Below are positions 47,461 to 59,689 of a stretch of 64,000 bases of DNA, one piece after another. Position 1 is the stretch's first letter. Every line of letters begins with the position of its first letter. The position numbers and the translations under genes were made by a program. The notes below the pieces were generated by a model, which saw only the letters and a list, made by a program, of their open reading frames with translations, was not told the DNA's origin and searched no databases. Source of the stretch: Xanthostigma xanthostigma (taxonomy: Eukaryota > Arthropoda > Insecta > Raphidioptera > Raphidiidae); contig OY754473.1 in assembly GCA_963575645.1 (NCBI GenBank), positions 2,170,001 to 2,234,000 on the forward strand, read 5' to 3'.

Positions 47461-48108
47461 CAGGGGTCGGCAACCCGCGGCCCGCGAGCCTATACCTTGC
47501 GGCCCCGTGACTGTTTTATAATTAAAAGTCTCTACCTACATAAATAAATAATTAAATTAATTTTCACAAATCCTTTTTCTTGTGACATTGAGGATGTACC
47601 TAGTCATTTACAAATGAACGTGATTGATCTCCAATTTAATGATACTCTCAAAAACTCTTTCTTTGAAATCAAAGATCTTGTTAAATTTTATGTCAGTTTG
47701 CCATCTAATTTTGACGAATTGAAAAGGTTTGCTCTGTAATTAATTACAATTTTTGGTAGTACTTATGCGAATAAACCTTTTCGATTCTCAATTGCAGAAA
47801 AAATAAATATGCTTCTCGTCTCACAGATGAGCATTTGAGAGCTATTCTACGAATTGCAACTACAAACCTGGAAGTTAACATACAACAAATAGCCACTCAA
47901 ATACAACCTCAAACGTCACACTATTTTTTGTAAAAGAACAGTTCTATTTTGAAGTTCTCAGTTAAATTTTTAATAAAATTCAAATAATTTTTTTTCGAAT
48001 TTTTAATATCACAAATACCTATTATTAAAATTATGAACAAGTGCGGCCCGCCTTTATTTCAATTTGCCACTGTGTGGTCCTTGCCTGCCAAAAGGTTGCC
48101 GACCGCTG
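47461..48108 (+). mobile_element. hAT element remnant with 8-bp target duplication
   Basis: Ends CAGGGGTCGGCAACC and GGTTGCCGACCGCTG. It is flanked by the perfect 8-bp duplication CTTTAGTG at 47453-47460 and 48109-48116, diagnostic of hAT transposition. The interior keeps the C-terminal part of a transposase. Size 648 bp. Confidence 0.92.
47569..47933 (+). pseudogene. hAT transposase C-terminal fragment, frame-shifted
   Basis: Piece 1 (47569-47739) reads NPFSCDIEDVPSHLQMNVID, then LQFNDTLKNSFFEIKDL, ending in a stop. Piece 2 (47796-47933), in another frame, reads RKNKYASRLTDEHLRAILRI, then ATTNLEVNIQQIA and a stop. These match the dimerisation-domain tail of hAT transposases of the GTF2IRD2/FAM200-related group. 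The reading frame is broken between the pieces and the catalytic region is missing. Confidence 0.85.
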
Positions 48109-48192
48109 CTTTAGTGGATCTTCGTAGTCTCTATGCAGTAGGTAGTAAAAATTTAATATGTTCTTGATTTAAAAACAAAAAATATGAACAAA

Positions 48193-48755
48193 TTTTGACG
48201 TGATAACGTCTTATAAATTGATGAAACACCGGCTGCACGCACGAAAAAGAGTAACATTCCGCAAGCGAGAGCGCGATATAAGCGATAGTCTCTCTCTTCT
48301 CGCGTGACGTCAGAGAGTAGTGTACGTTCAACGTTTTTTTCGGCTGTTCCAGCGAAAGCTACATCTGACAGATGGTCAGATAAATTATACGGTTTGTTAA
48401 CAAATATATGTATGTTACGGTTAATACAAGAAAGTAGTTTATTCGCGAATTAACCGGCTAATACCCGAATTAACCAACGTCAAGGATTGGTTAATTCGGG
48501 TAATTAGCCGATTAATTCGCGAATTAACTACTTTCTTGTATTAACCGTAACATATACATTCTTTTAAATGTCTTTTATAATTGCTTAAAAATATGTATTT
48601 TGCTTTGGTTGATCAAATTATTAGTCGGTAAAAATATAGTTTGACAGCTAGTAAAATTTAGGTTATGTATTATTAAATATAATATTCGAGCGGAATACGT
48701 TATCACGTAAAACTGTCGTCCGTAAACCGACTTTACAGACAACCAATTTTTTTTT
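48193..48755. mobile_element. Element F copy 3, with internal hairpin
   Basis: Ends 'ttttgacgtgataacgtct' and 'ccgactttacagacaaccaa' plus a T-run. Inside, 48402-48570 is a tight palindrome built from 'agaaagtagtttattcgcga' and 'gaattaaccaacg' with their complements; the other copies lack it. Confidence 0.8.
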
Positions 48756-49020
48756 AATCACAAAAATGATTTCCTGTTCAAAATGGGAAACCAAGAAGTG
48801 AATCTGCACGTGTGTAGGTACCTGTCCACTGCAATACGAGAAATAGAGAATTTATTGTATTATTGGTATATTTATTCAGACAAAATGAGTATTCGTCGTG
48901 TTATTTTTACAGCTCGTGTCACATGTGATTGTGTCCCTATGGCAGCGGCTCTCAAACTTTTGTATTCGCGTACCGAGCGAATTAAAAGAAAATCGTTACT
49001 TGAGTAGGCTGTATATACCT

Positions 49021-49367
49021 ATACTAGCTGTCCCGCCCGGTTTCATCCGGGTGCAAAAGAACGAATGGGAGAGGGACATGAGTACGCACGTTCATCTTCG
49101 TTTACCGAGATGGATGGTGTCCAAATTTCATGATGATCGGAGTTACTGTTTAAAAGTTTTTGTCGGATGAACAAATTTTGAATTATATTTTTTTTCATTG
49201 ATGCTCCGCTCCTATTGGTCGTAGCGTAATATTATATAGCCTATAGCCTTCATCGATAAATGGGCTATCTAACAAAAAAAAATTTTTTTCAATTCGAACC
49301 AGTAGTTCCTGAGATTAGCGCGTTCAAACAAACAAACAAACTCTTCAGCTTTATATATTAGTATAGA
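49021..49367 (+). repeat. Repeat J copy without tRNA-like insert
   Basis: Head 'ctagctgtcccgcccggtt', tail 'tatattagtatagaa'. Same organisation as 1646-2006. Confidence 0.78.
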
Positions 49368-49813
49368 AAAGTTTTCGATGGTTAAAAAACGGAATCGAAA
49401 AACGATACGGGAAATTATCGTAGCCAGGGATGATTCATATACCTTGTTCAATGCAGTGAACCCCCTCATTAAAAAAAAAGCTATTGTTTCAGCTCACAAC
49501 TGGCATGACCACTTTTTCAGTCTGTCCGTGGCAATTTCCTGCCCGTTGTTTAAATAAATTGCCTTATGAATTTATTGTTGTACTCCCCTTTTTATTGCGC
49601 AATATTGTGAAAGAAAAATTCGAATTAATTTTAAACAAAGGAAGTGTTATTTATTTAAAATTACAACACAGTAAACAGAGTCGCTCGGTGTATTACGCTA
49701 TAACAGGGTTGCCAAGGTGCTGCCTGCTCCTACGCCATTCACAGTACAAAGAAGAACAGTATTAGTCATTTGTGGAAAGCATTTTGATTTGACAATGACC
49801 TTATATTGTGATA

Positions 49814-50415
49814 GCGGTCCCGTCCGGTTTCACCCGGGTGTAAAAGAACGAATGGGGAAGGGAGGAACATGAGTACACACATTCATCTTAGTTTACCGAG
49901 ATTAATGTTGTGTCCAAATTTCATGATGATCGGAGTTACCGTTCAAAAGTTTTTGTTGATAAAAATCAGTATTTATACTTTTTTTAACTAATAAATTTTT
50001 TTTTAATCAATTAAATAAAATTAAAATGAATTTAAATGTAAGCCTTAGAAGAAAGCAATGTAGAAAATAAAATGAAAAATGAAAATATATTCGCCCAACC
50101 CACGACCCTGATATTAACAGTCGCATGCTCTACCGATTGCGCTAGCCGGAGTTGTTTACTCACAACGCTAATATGAGTACCTATATTTAGTTAGTGCATT
50201 TCACCTGAATAGAAGCTTATTTTTGAGATACATTTTGCAACATTTTTCATTAATGCTCCGCTCCTAATGATCGTAGCGTAATATTATATAGCCTATAGCC
50301 TTCCTCGATAAATGGGCTATCCAACAAAAAAAAATTTCAATTTGAACCAGTAGTTCCTGAGATTAGCGCGTTCAAACAAACAAACAAACTCTTCAGCTTT
50401 ATATATTAGTATAGA
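49814..50415 (+). repeat. Repeat J copy with tRNA-like insert (box B lost)
   Basis: Head 'agcggtcccgtccggtttca', tail 'tatattagtatagat'. The tRNA-like segment (50091-50152, minus) has lost about 14 bases covering box B relative to the 12808 copy. Confidence 0.78.
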
Positions 50416-51490
50416 TAAACGAAATACTACTCACTGACTGACTGACTCATCACGAGATCTCCAAATTGATACGCCCGATTTATTGAAATTTGACATAATT
50501 ACTCCTTTCTCGATGTGGACATCCACTAAGAATGCAAATCCTACCCAAAACGTAAATTTCGCCTATACCATCACATATCCTATGGTTGCGTAGATGGGAA
50601 GGTCAATATAAAATTTTAAGAAAAAGAGGGAAGAGAGAGAGAGACTATGTATTAATAAATTATAGTTTTCCAACCGTTTGAATCCGGAACGGGCCGCTAG
50701 TCATAAATATTTTCGGCAAGTGGAAACTTCCTAATTATGCATATTGCCAAATAAATAAATCTGGCAACGTCGAGCATAACAGAACTATTTAGATAGGGAA
50801 AGAAAGCGGTAGAAAATCTATGACGATCTATTTTTATGCGCGAATTTCTTCAGTGACATTCGTCGAGCGCAATATATAGAAACTCGGGTCGCAGTGCGAA
50901 GCCCTGCGGCAATTATTGTATTTGCTAATACAGGCAGTGTGCCTTTATTATATGAACTTAAACTTTCTTTTTGGACAAAATAAGAAATTTAACCCCTTTA
51001 ATACATCCCTTAAAATAATAGTTTTTTACTTAATTTTAATATATCAATCCAACAGCTACACACAATTAAATACTTAATACACCCTTCAGTACTTTATCCA
51101 TATTCGTAAACTATAACATTTGTAAGTCCGGTCCTGTCAGGCCGATTTTAGCAACACATTTTAATAATTACTGAAAGGTTAAATTTCAAATCTGAAACGA
51201 TTCCGAGAAATTTTTCGGTATTTTTGGGCCCGAAAACCTTTTTTAACCCTTAAATACCACCCTTAACATGGTCCGATTGGGCCCATTTTAAATAGGCTTC
51301 GTGCGGTGATGGATTCCAACATATGGACCAAGTTTCGTTTAAATCGATTAAGTCTGTCGAAAGTTACCGTGCTAACACATTTCCAGAAATGATTCCAAAG
51401 TGTTTTGGAGGCTATGAAACGTCGAGAAATTTTGGTTCCGCTATCCGACCGACGCCAATAGTGTAAATGCCTTATGGCAAATACACTAAT
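50416..51490. other. Decayed repeat fragments
   Basis: 'actcactgactgactgactc' followed by 'gacctccaaat'-type phrases is typical of dispersed insect repeats. A (ga)n run lies at 50630-50645. No gene seen. A locally GC-rich patch at 50850-50925 is unassigned. Confidence 0.4.
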
Positions 51491-51499
51491 AATCACTAG

Positions 51500-52150
51500 T
51501 GGAATTTTCTCTCGATTTGCGTTAGGAAAAAGATGAGAGTCTTCTTCCTTTTAGATCGCGCGTCACAATAACCCGGGTTCTCTTTGTGTTTGTGAAGGCC
51601 AAGTTCATTGGCCAATCGCCCGCTCGCCTCGCACATTTTTAATATACGGCAGCGTGTTGCTTTTGTTACTCTCTGTGACGTACCGACACCTTCGAAACAC
51701 ATGCACAACGGCTCCGCACAAACGCAGACAGTTGACAATCGAGTGTCATTTCACGTTCACCTTTAATTAAACAATAAAACAAATGCAGTCGCAATCAAGG
51801 CACTTTGATCCACACGCGCTGTGGTTTAATTGTTGCCAACGATAATAAAACAAATCACTTTTTTCGAGAAAGTGTTTCGAAGTGATATTACGAGCGGAGC
51901 CTCTGTACGTACTATTGTTATATTTGTTTGTATATTGTGTAGTAATAATTAAAATTGCTTTATTATTGCGTTTTGGTAGTTCAGTGCAGGGACGAGCCGA
52001 GTTGTTTTCATCGTGTTGCCGATGTAGTTTAGTGCACTCGCAGTGGTTTGGTATTTCATAGGAGTGCAGGAACAAAGCTTTGCACGCGTTTTGTCAGTGT
52101 AGTTCAGTGCAATTTAAATGAATCGACGGCTTGATTCAATTAATATCTTA
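51500..52150 (+). promoter_or_regulatory. Promoter-like region with repeated initiator-type motifs
   Basis: A moderately GC-rich block (51530-51740) is followed by several 'gtTCAGTgcag' and related motifs (about 51981, 52092, with variant 'agtttagtgcact' at 52027). TCAGT is the arthropod initiator consensus. No coding exon follows within the window, so this is a weak call. Confidence 0.25.
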
Positions 52151-53220
52151 TTGCGTATTGTGTACTTTTAGACAAGACGGCGAGGAGTTTTGGGTGTATT
52201 TTTCGGGCACAGGCGGGATTATTGTTGGAATCGCTTCGTTTTAGGGTGTAGTTCAATCCCCTAAGTTTGCTTACAAATTGTTGGTGTGCTTGATTTTATA
52301 ATTGACAATTAGTGACGAAAATAGTGCTTTTTTCTCTATTTTCTTTAATATCTCCGTTCCTCTTGACTTTTAGTATAGCATATGCATTGAGAAAGTTGTT
52401 CCTTATGAAATTTCCTAAAAAATGAGCACTGACAGATGTCGCTAAGTGCAATTGTTAACTTGCAAATAGCCCCGAAAGTTAAAAAAACACGTTTTTTTCA
52501 CTATTTTTTTACTAAAAAATGACCGCACATAGATGACTGTAAATTTTCAAAAATGATGTCTATGTTGACCCAAACATGCATGAATAATTTTAGCGTCATC
52601 GGTCAATTACTTCTCGAGTAATTAACGATCACTTTTTTTTGTTTCCTATAAATTGCAAATTGCGCCATTTTTTTCACAAACGGGTTTCGCTGATCGGACC
52701 AAGCCAAAAAAATCACAAATCCATTCAACTTTAGTATCCCGTTGGAATTTTTGGAAAAAATTAATTCTAACCGATTTTATAACGATTGAATATTGAAAAA
52801 GTTATATGGTTTTATACGTTTGTCTAAAATTGGTATCGCTAAAGAAATCGTTATTATTGTCAACAAAATTTCGATTCGGCTATCTGTTCCACACTGAACT
52901 ACACTACACCGAAACACAAAATTAATCCCGAAGCCAATTATCTATTACTACTGTTTTTAGTGTAAGTTAAGTGTAGAAATTGGGTCAATACATTGACGTT
53001 TTAGAGACATAAATATGTACACATCTGGACAAGGTAGTCTATTTTTGCACTACGCTAAACTAATATTATATGCACGAAGCCTACTAGCGCCGCTAGTGGG
53101 TACCAGAGAATTATTGAACTCACTTTTTATGGACATCGCGACATGTTTCTATGGTGATAAGTCAAAAACTTTAGTTGGCCATGTAACAAAAAAAATGTGG
53201 TCAGGTCATCAACTCTGATT
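52150..53220. other. Unassigned AT-rich region
   Basis: No gene-like reading frame, strong palindrome or repeat partner recognised. Confidence 0.4.
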
Positions 53221-53239
53221 TTGATGTTATTAAAACCAC

Positions 53240-53311
53240 AATTTAAAGTTGGGGCCCCATCGGACTTCAATAAGCCCTAGGCCCCGAAAAACTTAGATCC
53301 GCCCCTGGGAT
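53240..53311. mobile_element. hAT right-end fragment
   Basis: 'ggggccccatcggacttc' to 'cttagatccgcccctg'. The complement CAGGGGCGGATCTAAG is a familiar hAT terminus. The matching left end was not found nearby. Confidence 0.45.
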
Positions 53312-53607
53312 GTGTGCATGCTCAAATGGCAACATAATATATATTTTTTACATTTTTAAAATCTCCATATAAATTTGTCATAAGGTTACATAAGAAAATA
53401 TTCGAGAAAAGCGTTATCTAAATACACGGTAATACTTGAGAGGTTTGACATATCTTATAATTTGTAAACAAAAGACGTAACAGCCGCGACTACCGATTGT
53501 TTTTGGCTGACGACCTTAAAACAAGTATATACAAAATGCAATTCTAATTTTGACAACCAGGTGTCGCACGTAAAAAAAACGATCTGAACACAAAAGTGCT
53601 ATATATA

Positions 53608-54030
53608 CAGTCGAACCTCGATAAGTCAAAACCTCCAAATCTCGAAAAAACGTTTTATTCCCTTCCCTTCAAGCTCCAATACCTCCATTACTCGAAATCT
53701 CAACCTTCTATAGGTCGAAATAATCAGTGAGTCTCCTACAAGGTACATATTTTTCTTCCATAACTCGAAAAAATAAATTCGACCTTTGTATCTCGAACAT
53801 TACAATGTTCTCTAACTTAAATTGGTCAAAATGACAAAATCTACAAGTCGAATATTTCCTTACAAAATAAGACATTTGGATACATATTTTCCCTCCATAA
53901 CTCGAAAAATACATTCGACCTTTGTATCTCGAACATAGCCATGTTCTCTAACTCAAAATTGGTCAAAATGAATCTTAACCTCTACAAGTCGAATATTTCC
54001 TTACAAAAACCGCTAAGTCGAAACCGATTC
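53608..54030. mobile_element. pogo/Tigger-like Tc1-class remnant
   Basis: TA-CAGTCGAACCTCGATAAG at the left. A unit of about 150 bp containing 'tccataactcgaaaaa' and 'cgacctttgtatctcgaaca' occurs twice (53755 and 53895). No transposase is recognisable. Related to 9966-10172. Confidence 0.65.
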
Positions 54031-54343
54031 TCAGAAAGGTGTTTTTGTTTAGTTTCACTAAAATCAGGCACCAAATTAGACAGATATGACGCAACTTATT
54101 TTGCGTCGTGCGATTTTTATTCGCAGAAATTTTAATGAGCAACTTTTGCGAGAAGTGATAAATTTCTGCATAAATATAATAAGGTTGGGGATATAATAAT
54201 ACCCATCTACAAATCATGTTAAACACATTCTAGGAATTCTTCTTTTTGGGACAAATAACTGTTATCTGACTTCGCGCGTTGTTTTGTTTTTGTCTCTCTT
54301 CACGGAATTCATTTGTTTCATTTGTGACTGAATGTTCTTTATA

Positions 54344-54853
54344 CAGTATGTAAACGCGTAAGGTGCACATAGGGAAATTCATTGGGAAAAAATACTTGGA
54401 TCAGAGTTAGCCATGACTGCATTAATTGTTATTTCTATTGAATTATCGTGGTAATCTTGAGGATTTCTATTTTATTTTGATTTATTTTTATTTTACTTGG
54501 CTTTTTTAATAATAAAAAGCACTTATAAATCATTATTTTAATTTTTTTGTACAAAAATAAAACAAAAAAACAGCTCCATCTGTTTGGAAACATTTGATTC
54601 AAAAATTGTCTGACTGGTATGACGTGTGCGCGTTGATAAATCAGTGACCCAAAGTCTTTAGGTCAACACGAACAGGCGGAGATATTTGATCTCACACCAT
54701 ATTTAAGTATTTTTGGGAATTTAATGTCCCATTAATAAAAAAAGTCCGATTATGTTGTAATCATTTGAATCTTTTCTTCGGTAGTATACACATTCATTTT
54801 GCAAAAGTATATTATCTGTCAAATTGAAAAACAAGATTTCAAGGCTACTGTAT
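54344..54853 (-). mobile_element. Tc1/mariner-type deletion derivative, copy 3 (end lost)
   Basis: Left end TA-CAGTATGTAAACGCGTAAGG is intact. The right end stops at 'tttcaaggct' followed by 'actgtat', so most of the right terminal repeat is deleted. Same interior as 23700-24272. Confidence 0.83.
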
Positions 54854-55010
54854 ACGAATCGACAAACCATTTACTGACCTCATGTACGAGACAGTTTTTA
54901 TATGACTTTCCCATTACAAACCCCCAGCCTTGAGAGACTGATCCGATAACAGCTGGTGAAGATATCAATTGGATTTTCGATTTGTTAAAAATTAGTACAC
55001 CGCTCGTATA

Positions 55011-55322
55011 ATACGCGCCACGAATATAAAAAGCTCGGATGTTACATGCGAATGCGGGCTTGCGCTTGTACAGTCTGTTGAAAAACTACAAACTCGCAAC
55101 TCAACAAAACTAATATAACAATAACGCAACTGACAATAGCTTACTCGACTGTACTTTGAAGCAGGAAAGCGACAAGTGACAAAGGCAACGAGCGATCACG
55201 GGCAATCACCGACGAGCGCACGTTCCGTGCAGATAGCTGGGAGTCTCAAAGGCTCTAAAATGTGCCTTTGCGACGCTGTTTGTGACTAACTTCCGAACCT
55301 TTTAGATCCGTGGCGCGTGTTA
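55011..55322. mobile_element. TIR element G, copy 2
   Basis: 'atacgcgccacgaatataaa' to 'tagatccgtggcgcgt'. Interior as in the copy at 27129. Confidence 0.85.
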
Positions 55323-55480
55323 TACCAGACGATATATTAGTATAGATTAGAAAATGGTGTAATAGTTATACAATCAACACAACCACTGGCAGACCACAAA
55401 AATCTCGTGGTGTTCTGTGTGGCAGACTCTTGCGTTAATGTCGCCACTGCTCAAAGATCGTTTTTTACGCCTGCTATGTA

Positions 55481-56877
55481 CAGTGTGTCCCCGGATTGAG
55501 TTCACAATAGGTAAGATTGACCAAACATTTTCGAATTGTAATTTCATATTTTGGGATTCCGCCCTGCTTGGTCTGAAACTTATTTTTAGTTTACTTTCGA
55601 TTTTTTTTAATCAAGTAGGCCTTTACAGATGAGCAAAACCTCTTTTCGTTTCAGGTAAAGTACATTTTCCGTTCATAGTACGCAAAAGTGTCACTAAGAA
55701 AAGTTGTTCACAATGAAAAATTATGGCGTTATGCAAATTTTCAGAATGATCGGCCTACTTTGATAAAATCCGCTTTAGTTTTGTTTTGTTTGAAAAACAA
55801 TCGCGTGGAGGAAGCCAAAGAGAGTAATTGGAGTTTAATTTATTTTTTTTATAAACTGTAAAAATTTTAATTTTAATTTGAACATTTCTAATCACCCTGT
55901 TTTCTCATCTAAGATTTATCATGTAATCGTTAATAATAAATATTTTTCTCCTATTTTCTACTTCTATTATCAAAGTAGGCCGATCATTCTGAAAATTTGC
56001 ATAACGCCATAATTTTTCATTGTGAACAACACATTTGCGTACTATGAACGGAAAAGGTACTTTACCTGAAACGAAAAGAGGTTTTGCTCAACTGTAAAGG
56101 CCTACTTGATTTAAAAAAAAAATTGGTTGTCTCTAAAGTCGGTTTACGGACGATAGTTTTACGTGATAACGTATTCCGTAATACATAACCTAAACCTAAA
56201 ATTTGGTTTCAATCCGCTTATCCTTGGTGTCGGAATGATAAGAAATGTCAAAAGTGACGTTTGCAACTGTCAAAGTATTATATTCTAATAATAATTAGTT
56301 ATTCCAATACTTAACTTAGAAGGCGTTGCATTTCACAAAATACTAATGTCAAAAAATTGAATTAAACATTAGAAATGCAGCCGTTTTCATGTTAAGACAG
56401 ACATACACGTTATCTTCTAATTTCCATGTACGGCAAACAAAGACGACCGACCGCGTCGCGCCATGCATTAGACAACATTGCATTTATACAGCTATTTTTC
56501 TATATAAATTTGTATAAAAAAACTGTTTAGGCAAATTCTGTTATACGAAATCTATGTAAAATGTTCTCCTCTTTCGTTTAAGACTGGTTTCAAACCGATC
56601 TGATTTAAATTGAGCGAGAAATTAGCAAAAAGCACGCACAGGGTCAGGCGGAACGTTACGCGTTAGGAACGTTACACTTTTTCGTGCATGCAGCCGGTGT
56701 TTTATCAATTTATAAGATTGGTGATTCATCAATTTATAAGACGTTATCACGTCAAAATCGAAAGTAAACTAAAAATAAGTTTCAGACCAAGCAGGGCGGA
56801 ATCCCAAAATATGAAATTCCAATTCGAAAATTTTTGGTCAATTTCACCTATTGTGAACTCAATCCGGGGACACACTG
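55481..56877. mobile_element. Foldback element with TA target, interrupted by element F
   Basis: TA-CAGTGTGTCCCCGGATTGAG at the left and the complement followed by TA at the right. The arms include 'aagcagggcggaatccca' and 'aagtaggccgatcattctga' with their mirrors. Element F copy 4 (56123-56757) sits in the right arm. Confidence 0.87.
56123..56757. mobile_element. Element F copy 4, nested in a foldback
   Basis: 'ttggttgtctctaaagtcgg' to 'gacgttatcacgtcaaaa'. Inverted relative to copy 1 and flanked by an A-run at the insertion point. Confidence 0.82.
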
Positions 56878-57397
56878 TATATATGGCGCAGTTTCTGGAA
56901 ACATTCGATATATTAAAGGAAACAGCTGTTCATTATTTTGATGTGCGGTATCATTCCGTGTTCATTACAAATTCTAAAATCATTCTATAATTATAATCAT
57001 TGCGAAATTTGTCATTGACGCTATGAATAAGCATTTTAAATTTTGTCAGAAATAATCTAGTCAATATTTTAAATTAAGTGGCCCATTCATTAAATTATCG
57101 AATAGATTAGAATAAAGATAAAAGTATTTTAATTAGACATATTTTAACTTGAATCAATACTGAACTTGATCTGTACGAGAGATAGCCAGGCATATTTTTG
57201 TTGTCACTACGGCTAGACAATGAAACTGCTCGAAACAACATTATTATTGGCATTTGGGTCAACGTCCTTTTGTTTTGGCGCGGTTCCTCTCTATTTAGTT
57301 GTTGAACCAGACAGCAGAGGTACAATATTATCTAAACCAGAAGTTCACAGCTTGTTGTTCTCCGTCGCGTTCTTTTGACACAAAACAAAACGCAACG

Positions 57398-57760
57398 CTG
57401 TTTTTCATTGGACTTTGATTAGATTAGATTGTGGATTGTAGACGCTCGACAACCTTAGTTTTGATTAATTGAATATGGCATAGTCCAGAGTTTCTCAAAC
57501 TCTCGGGGAATCCGAGTTCACTGAGAAAGAAAATACAACCAATTGGGAATAGCACCATTCCAACTTCGAAAATGCAACTCTGTTTTTCATTGGACTTTGA
57601 TCAGATTAGATTGTGGATTGTAGACGCTCGACAACCTTAGTTTTGATTAATTGAATATGGCATAGTCCAGAGTTTCTCAAACTCTCGGGGAATCCGAGTT
57701 CACTGAGAAAAAAATACAGCCAATTGGGAATAGCACCATTCCAACTTCGAAAATATTGAC
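57398..57760. repeat. Tandem duplication, 182-bp unit, two copies
   Basis: Unit starting 'ctgtttttcattggactttg' at 57398 and 57580, nearly identical through 'agcaccattccaacttcgaa'. The phrase 'gttttgattaattgaatatgg' is in both. No coding frame. Confidence 0.9.
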
Positions 57761-58082
57761 AATTGACAAATAAAATAAAATTTCTGAAAATTGTTGTAAG
57801 GTTTTTTTTTTTGAAAGTATAAAGTGTACAAACATACAAAGCTAATATAATCAGAATTGCGCGCTTATAAAATTTGTTTTCATTTGCAAACAATATTGAA
57901 ATGTTTTATACGCATTACCTTCGGATTGTTTTGAAATTTAATTACTTACGTGTAAATTAAAATAATTAATTATTAATTTGTAATTGCAACATGTACGATA
58001 AATTTAGAAACTTTTTATTATATTCATAAGGTGTGTTTTCGGTATCGTATTCCAGTGTAAAAAAAGTGTTAACACTTCTGAC

Positions 58083-58590
58083 TAGTGATTGTGACGAATA
58101 TCCGTATCCGCGGATATCCGAGGGAGAAGAAAGATCCGTATCCGTTAGTTTTTGACGGATCTTTTACCTTATTAATTTTCAATTCATAGATGAAATTTTA
58201 TCTATATAGGTGATTAGATAATTATGAAAAACTGTTAAATTCCGTTCAGATTATTTTTTATTTTTTAAAATCGTATTTGGCACCTTTATATTGCAAGCAT
58301 TTATCGTAGTGAGTACCATACCAATAGCACACAACTCAAAGGTACTAAAAAACTATCTTTATAATGAGATATTGCGCATCGATCTTTGGAAAGAGACAAT
58401 CTGTTATGAGAGTGAACTCTTAAAGAGGTCAATAACTTTTTCCCATAACAGATAGTCTCTTTCCAAAGGTCGATGTGCAATATTTACAGCCGCGTACTCT
58501 AAGAAAGTTAAGATCCGTATCCGTATCCGCGGATCTTGACACCAAATATCCGTATTCAGATCCGTATCCGCGGATATACATGTTTAACGA
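58083..58590. mobile_element. hAT-like non-autonomous element, copy 2 (ends decayed)
   Basis: Matches 44028-44542 along its length ('atccgtatccgcggatatcc', 'gagacaatctgttatgag'). The left end reads 'agtgattgtgacgaat' and the right terminus is lost after 'gcggatatacatgtttaacg'. Confidence 0.75.
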
Positions 58591-58599
58591 CTTCGGCCA

Positions 58600-59240
58600 A
58601 AATGGACCGAAGTTTTGGCCGAAGCTAGAGGTTTTGATAACAAGCGCCGAAATTGAACGAACTGTTACGAATGAGCGAGAGCGCGATGGACGTGGCGACT
58701 TCTAGAAATGATTAAAATTACCTTTTTACAGTGCGATCGGCGAAAAAAGACCGGTGGGGAAAGGGCAAGAAGTCGTTGATGTGTTCCCAAATTATCGGAA
58801 TTCATAGGCGGCGCATAGCAAGGCATGCAAACAATGTATAGCTTTAAATTTTAAGGCATTATTTTGAGCCTCTAACTCGCACATTTTAATTACATTCGCT
58901 ATGAGCTCCCTAGCGCCACTGCCAACTGTTTTTCCCTTTTTACTTTCCATTTTGATGATATTCAGACAACACCCCTCAACTTAGTCCGTGAACGCACACC
59001 TATGTACTGTCTGGTGTATGATTTTTTTGTACTGTTAGCAAGTGTCGCTGTATAGTCGTACAGCTGTGGCAAGAGTACAATTATCGCGGTACGACAATTG
59101 TTGCACTATTGGTCGACTGGACTCCCTTATTGCATAGAAGCGGTTCCAGGATCATTACCTTTTACTAATATAAAATCTTCTGCAATAAGGTCATAGGACT
59201 ACATACCACAGACCGGTCTTCTTTTAAAAATCCAACAGTA
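58600..59240. other. Unassigned intergenic stretch
   Basis: A short palindrome 'acttcggccaaaatgg' with 'ttttggccgaagct' lies at 58589-58626. Otherwise no gene or repeat partner recognised. Confidence 0.4.
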
Positions 59241-59246
59241 TATTAT

Positions 59247-59365
59247 ACTAGCGGTCCCGCCCGGTTTCATCCGGGTGCAAAAGAACTAATGGGAGGAGAG
59301 ACACGAGTACACGGGGAACTAAAATTCTTTTGTTGCGAGCGAAGCTGCGGGTAAAGGCTAGTAGA
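59247..59365 (+). repeat. Repeat J, truncated copy
   Basis: Head 'ctagcggtcccgcccggttt' and 'aaaagaactaatgggagg', then 'gcgaagctgcgggtaaaggc'. Middle and tail are missing. Confidence 0.65.
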
Positions 59366-59689
59366 TTATACAAGCAGACACTGTGTTTTTGTTACTAGGA
59401 AATGACCTTGAAACCAATTAAAATAATTACTGTTTATTGTTGGCTTTGACAGCTGACTTTTTTTAAATATTGATTCTTCGAAGTGCATCCGTTCGGAATG
59501 CAAATAAAAGGTTTTCTGTCCTTCAATAAGCGTCTGTAACTCGTCGTGAACGCTGCTTGCGATATTTTAAATATCCAGTGCATAATACAAACAAATTGTA
59601 TGCGGCTAAATAATCGTGTTAACTCGCTTCCGATAACAAATGAACGATAACCCAAGCCGACCGGGAAATTTCACCTTGAAAACAGTATG

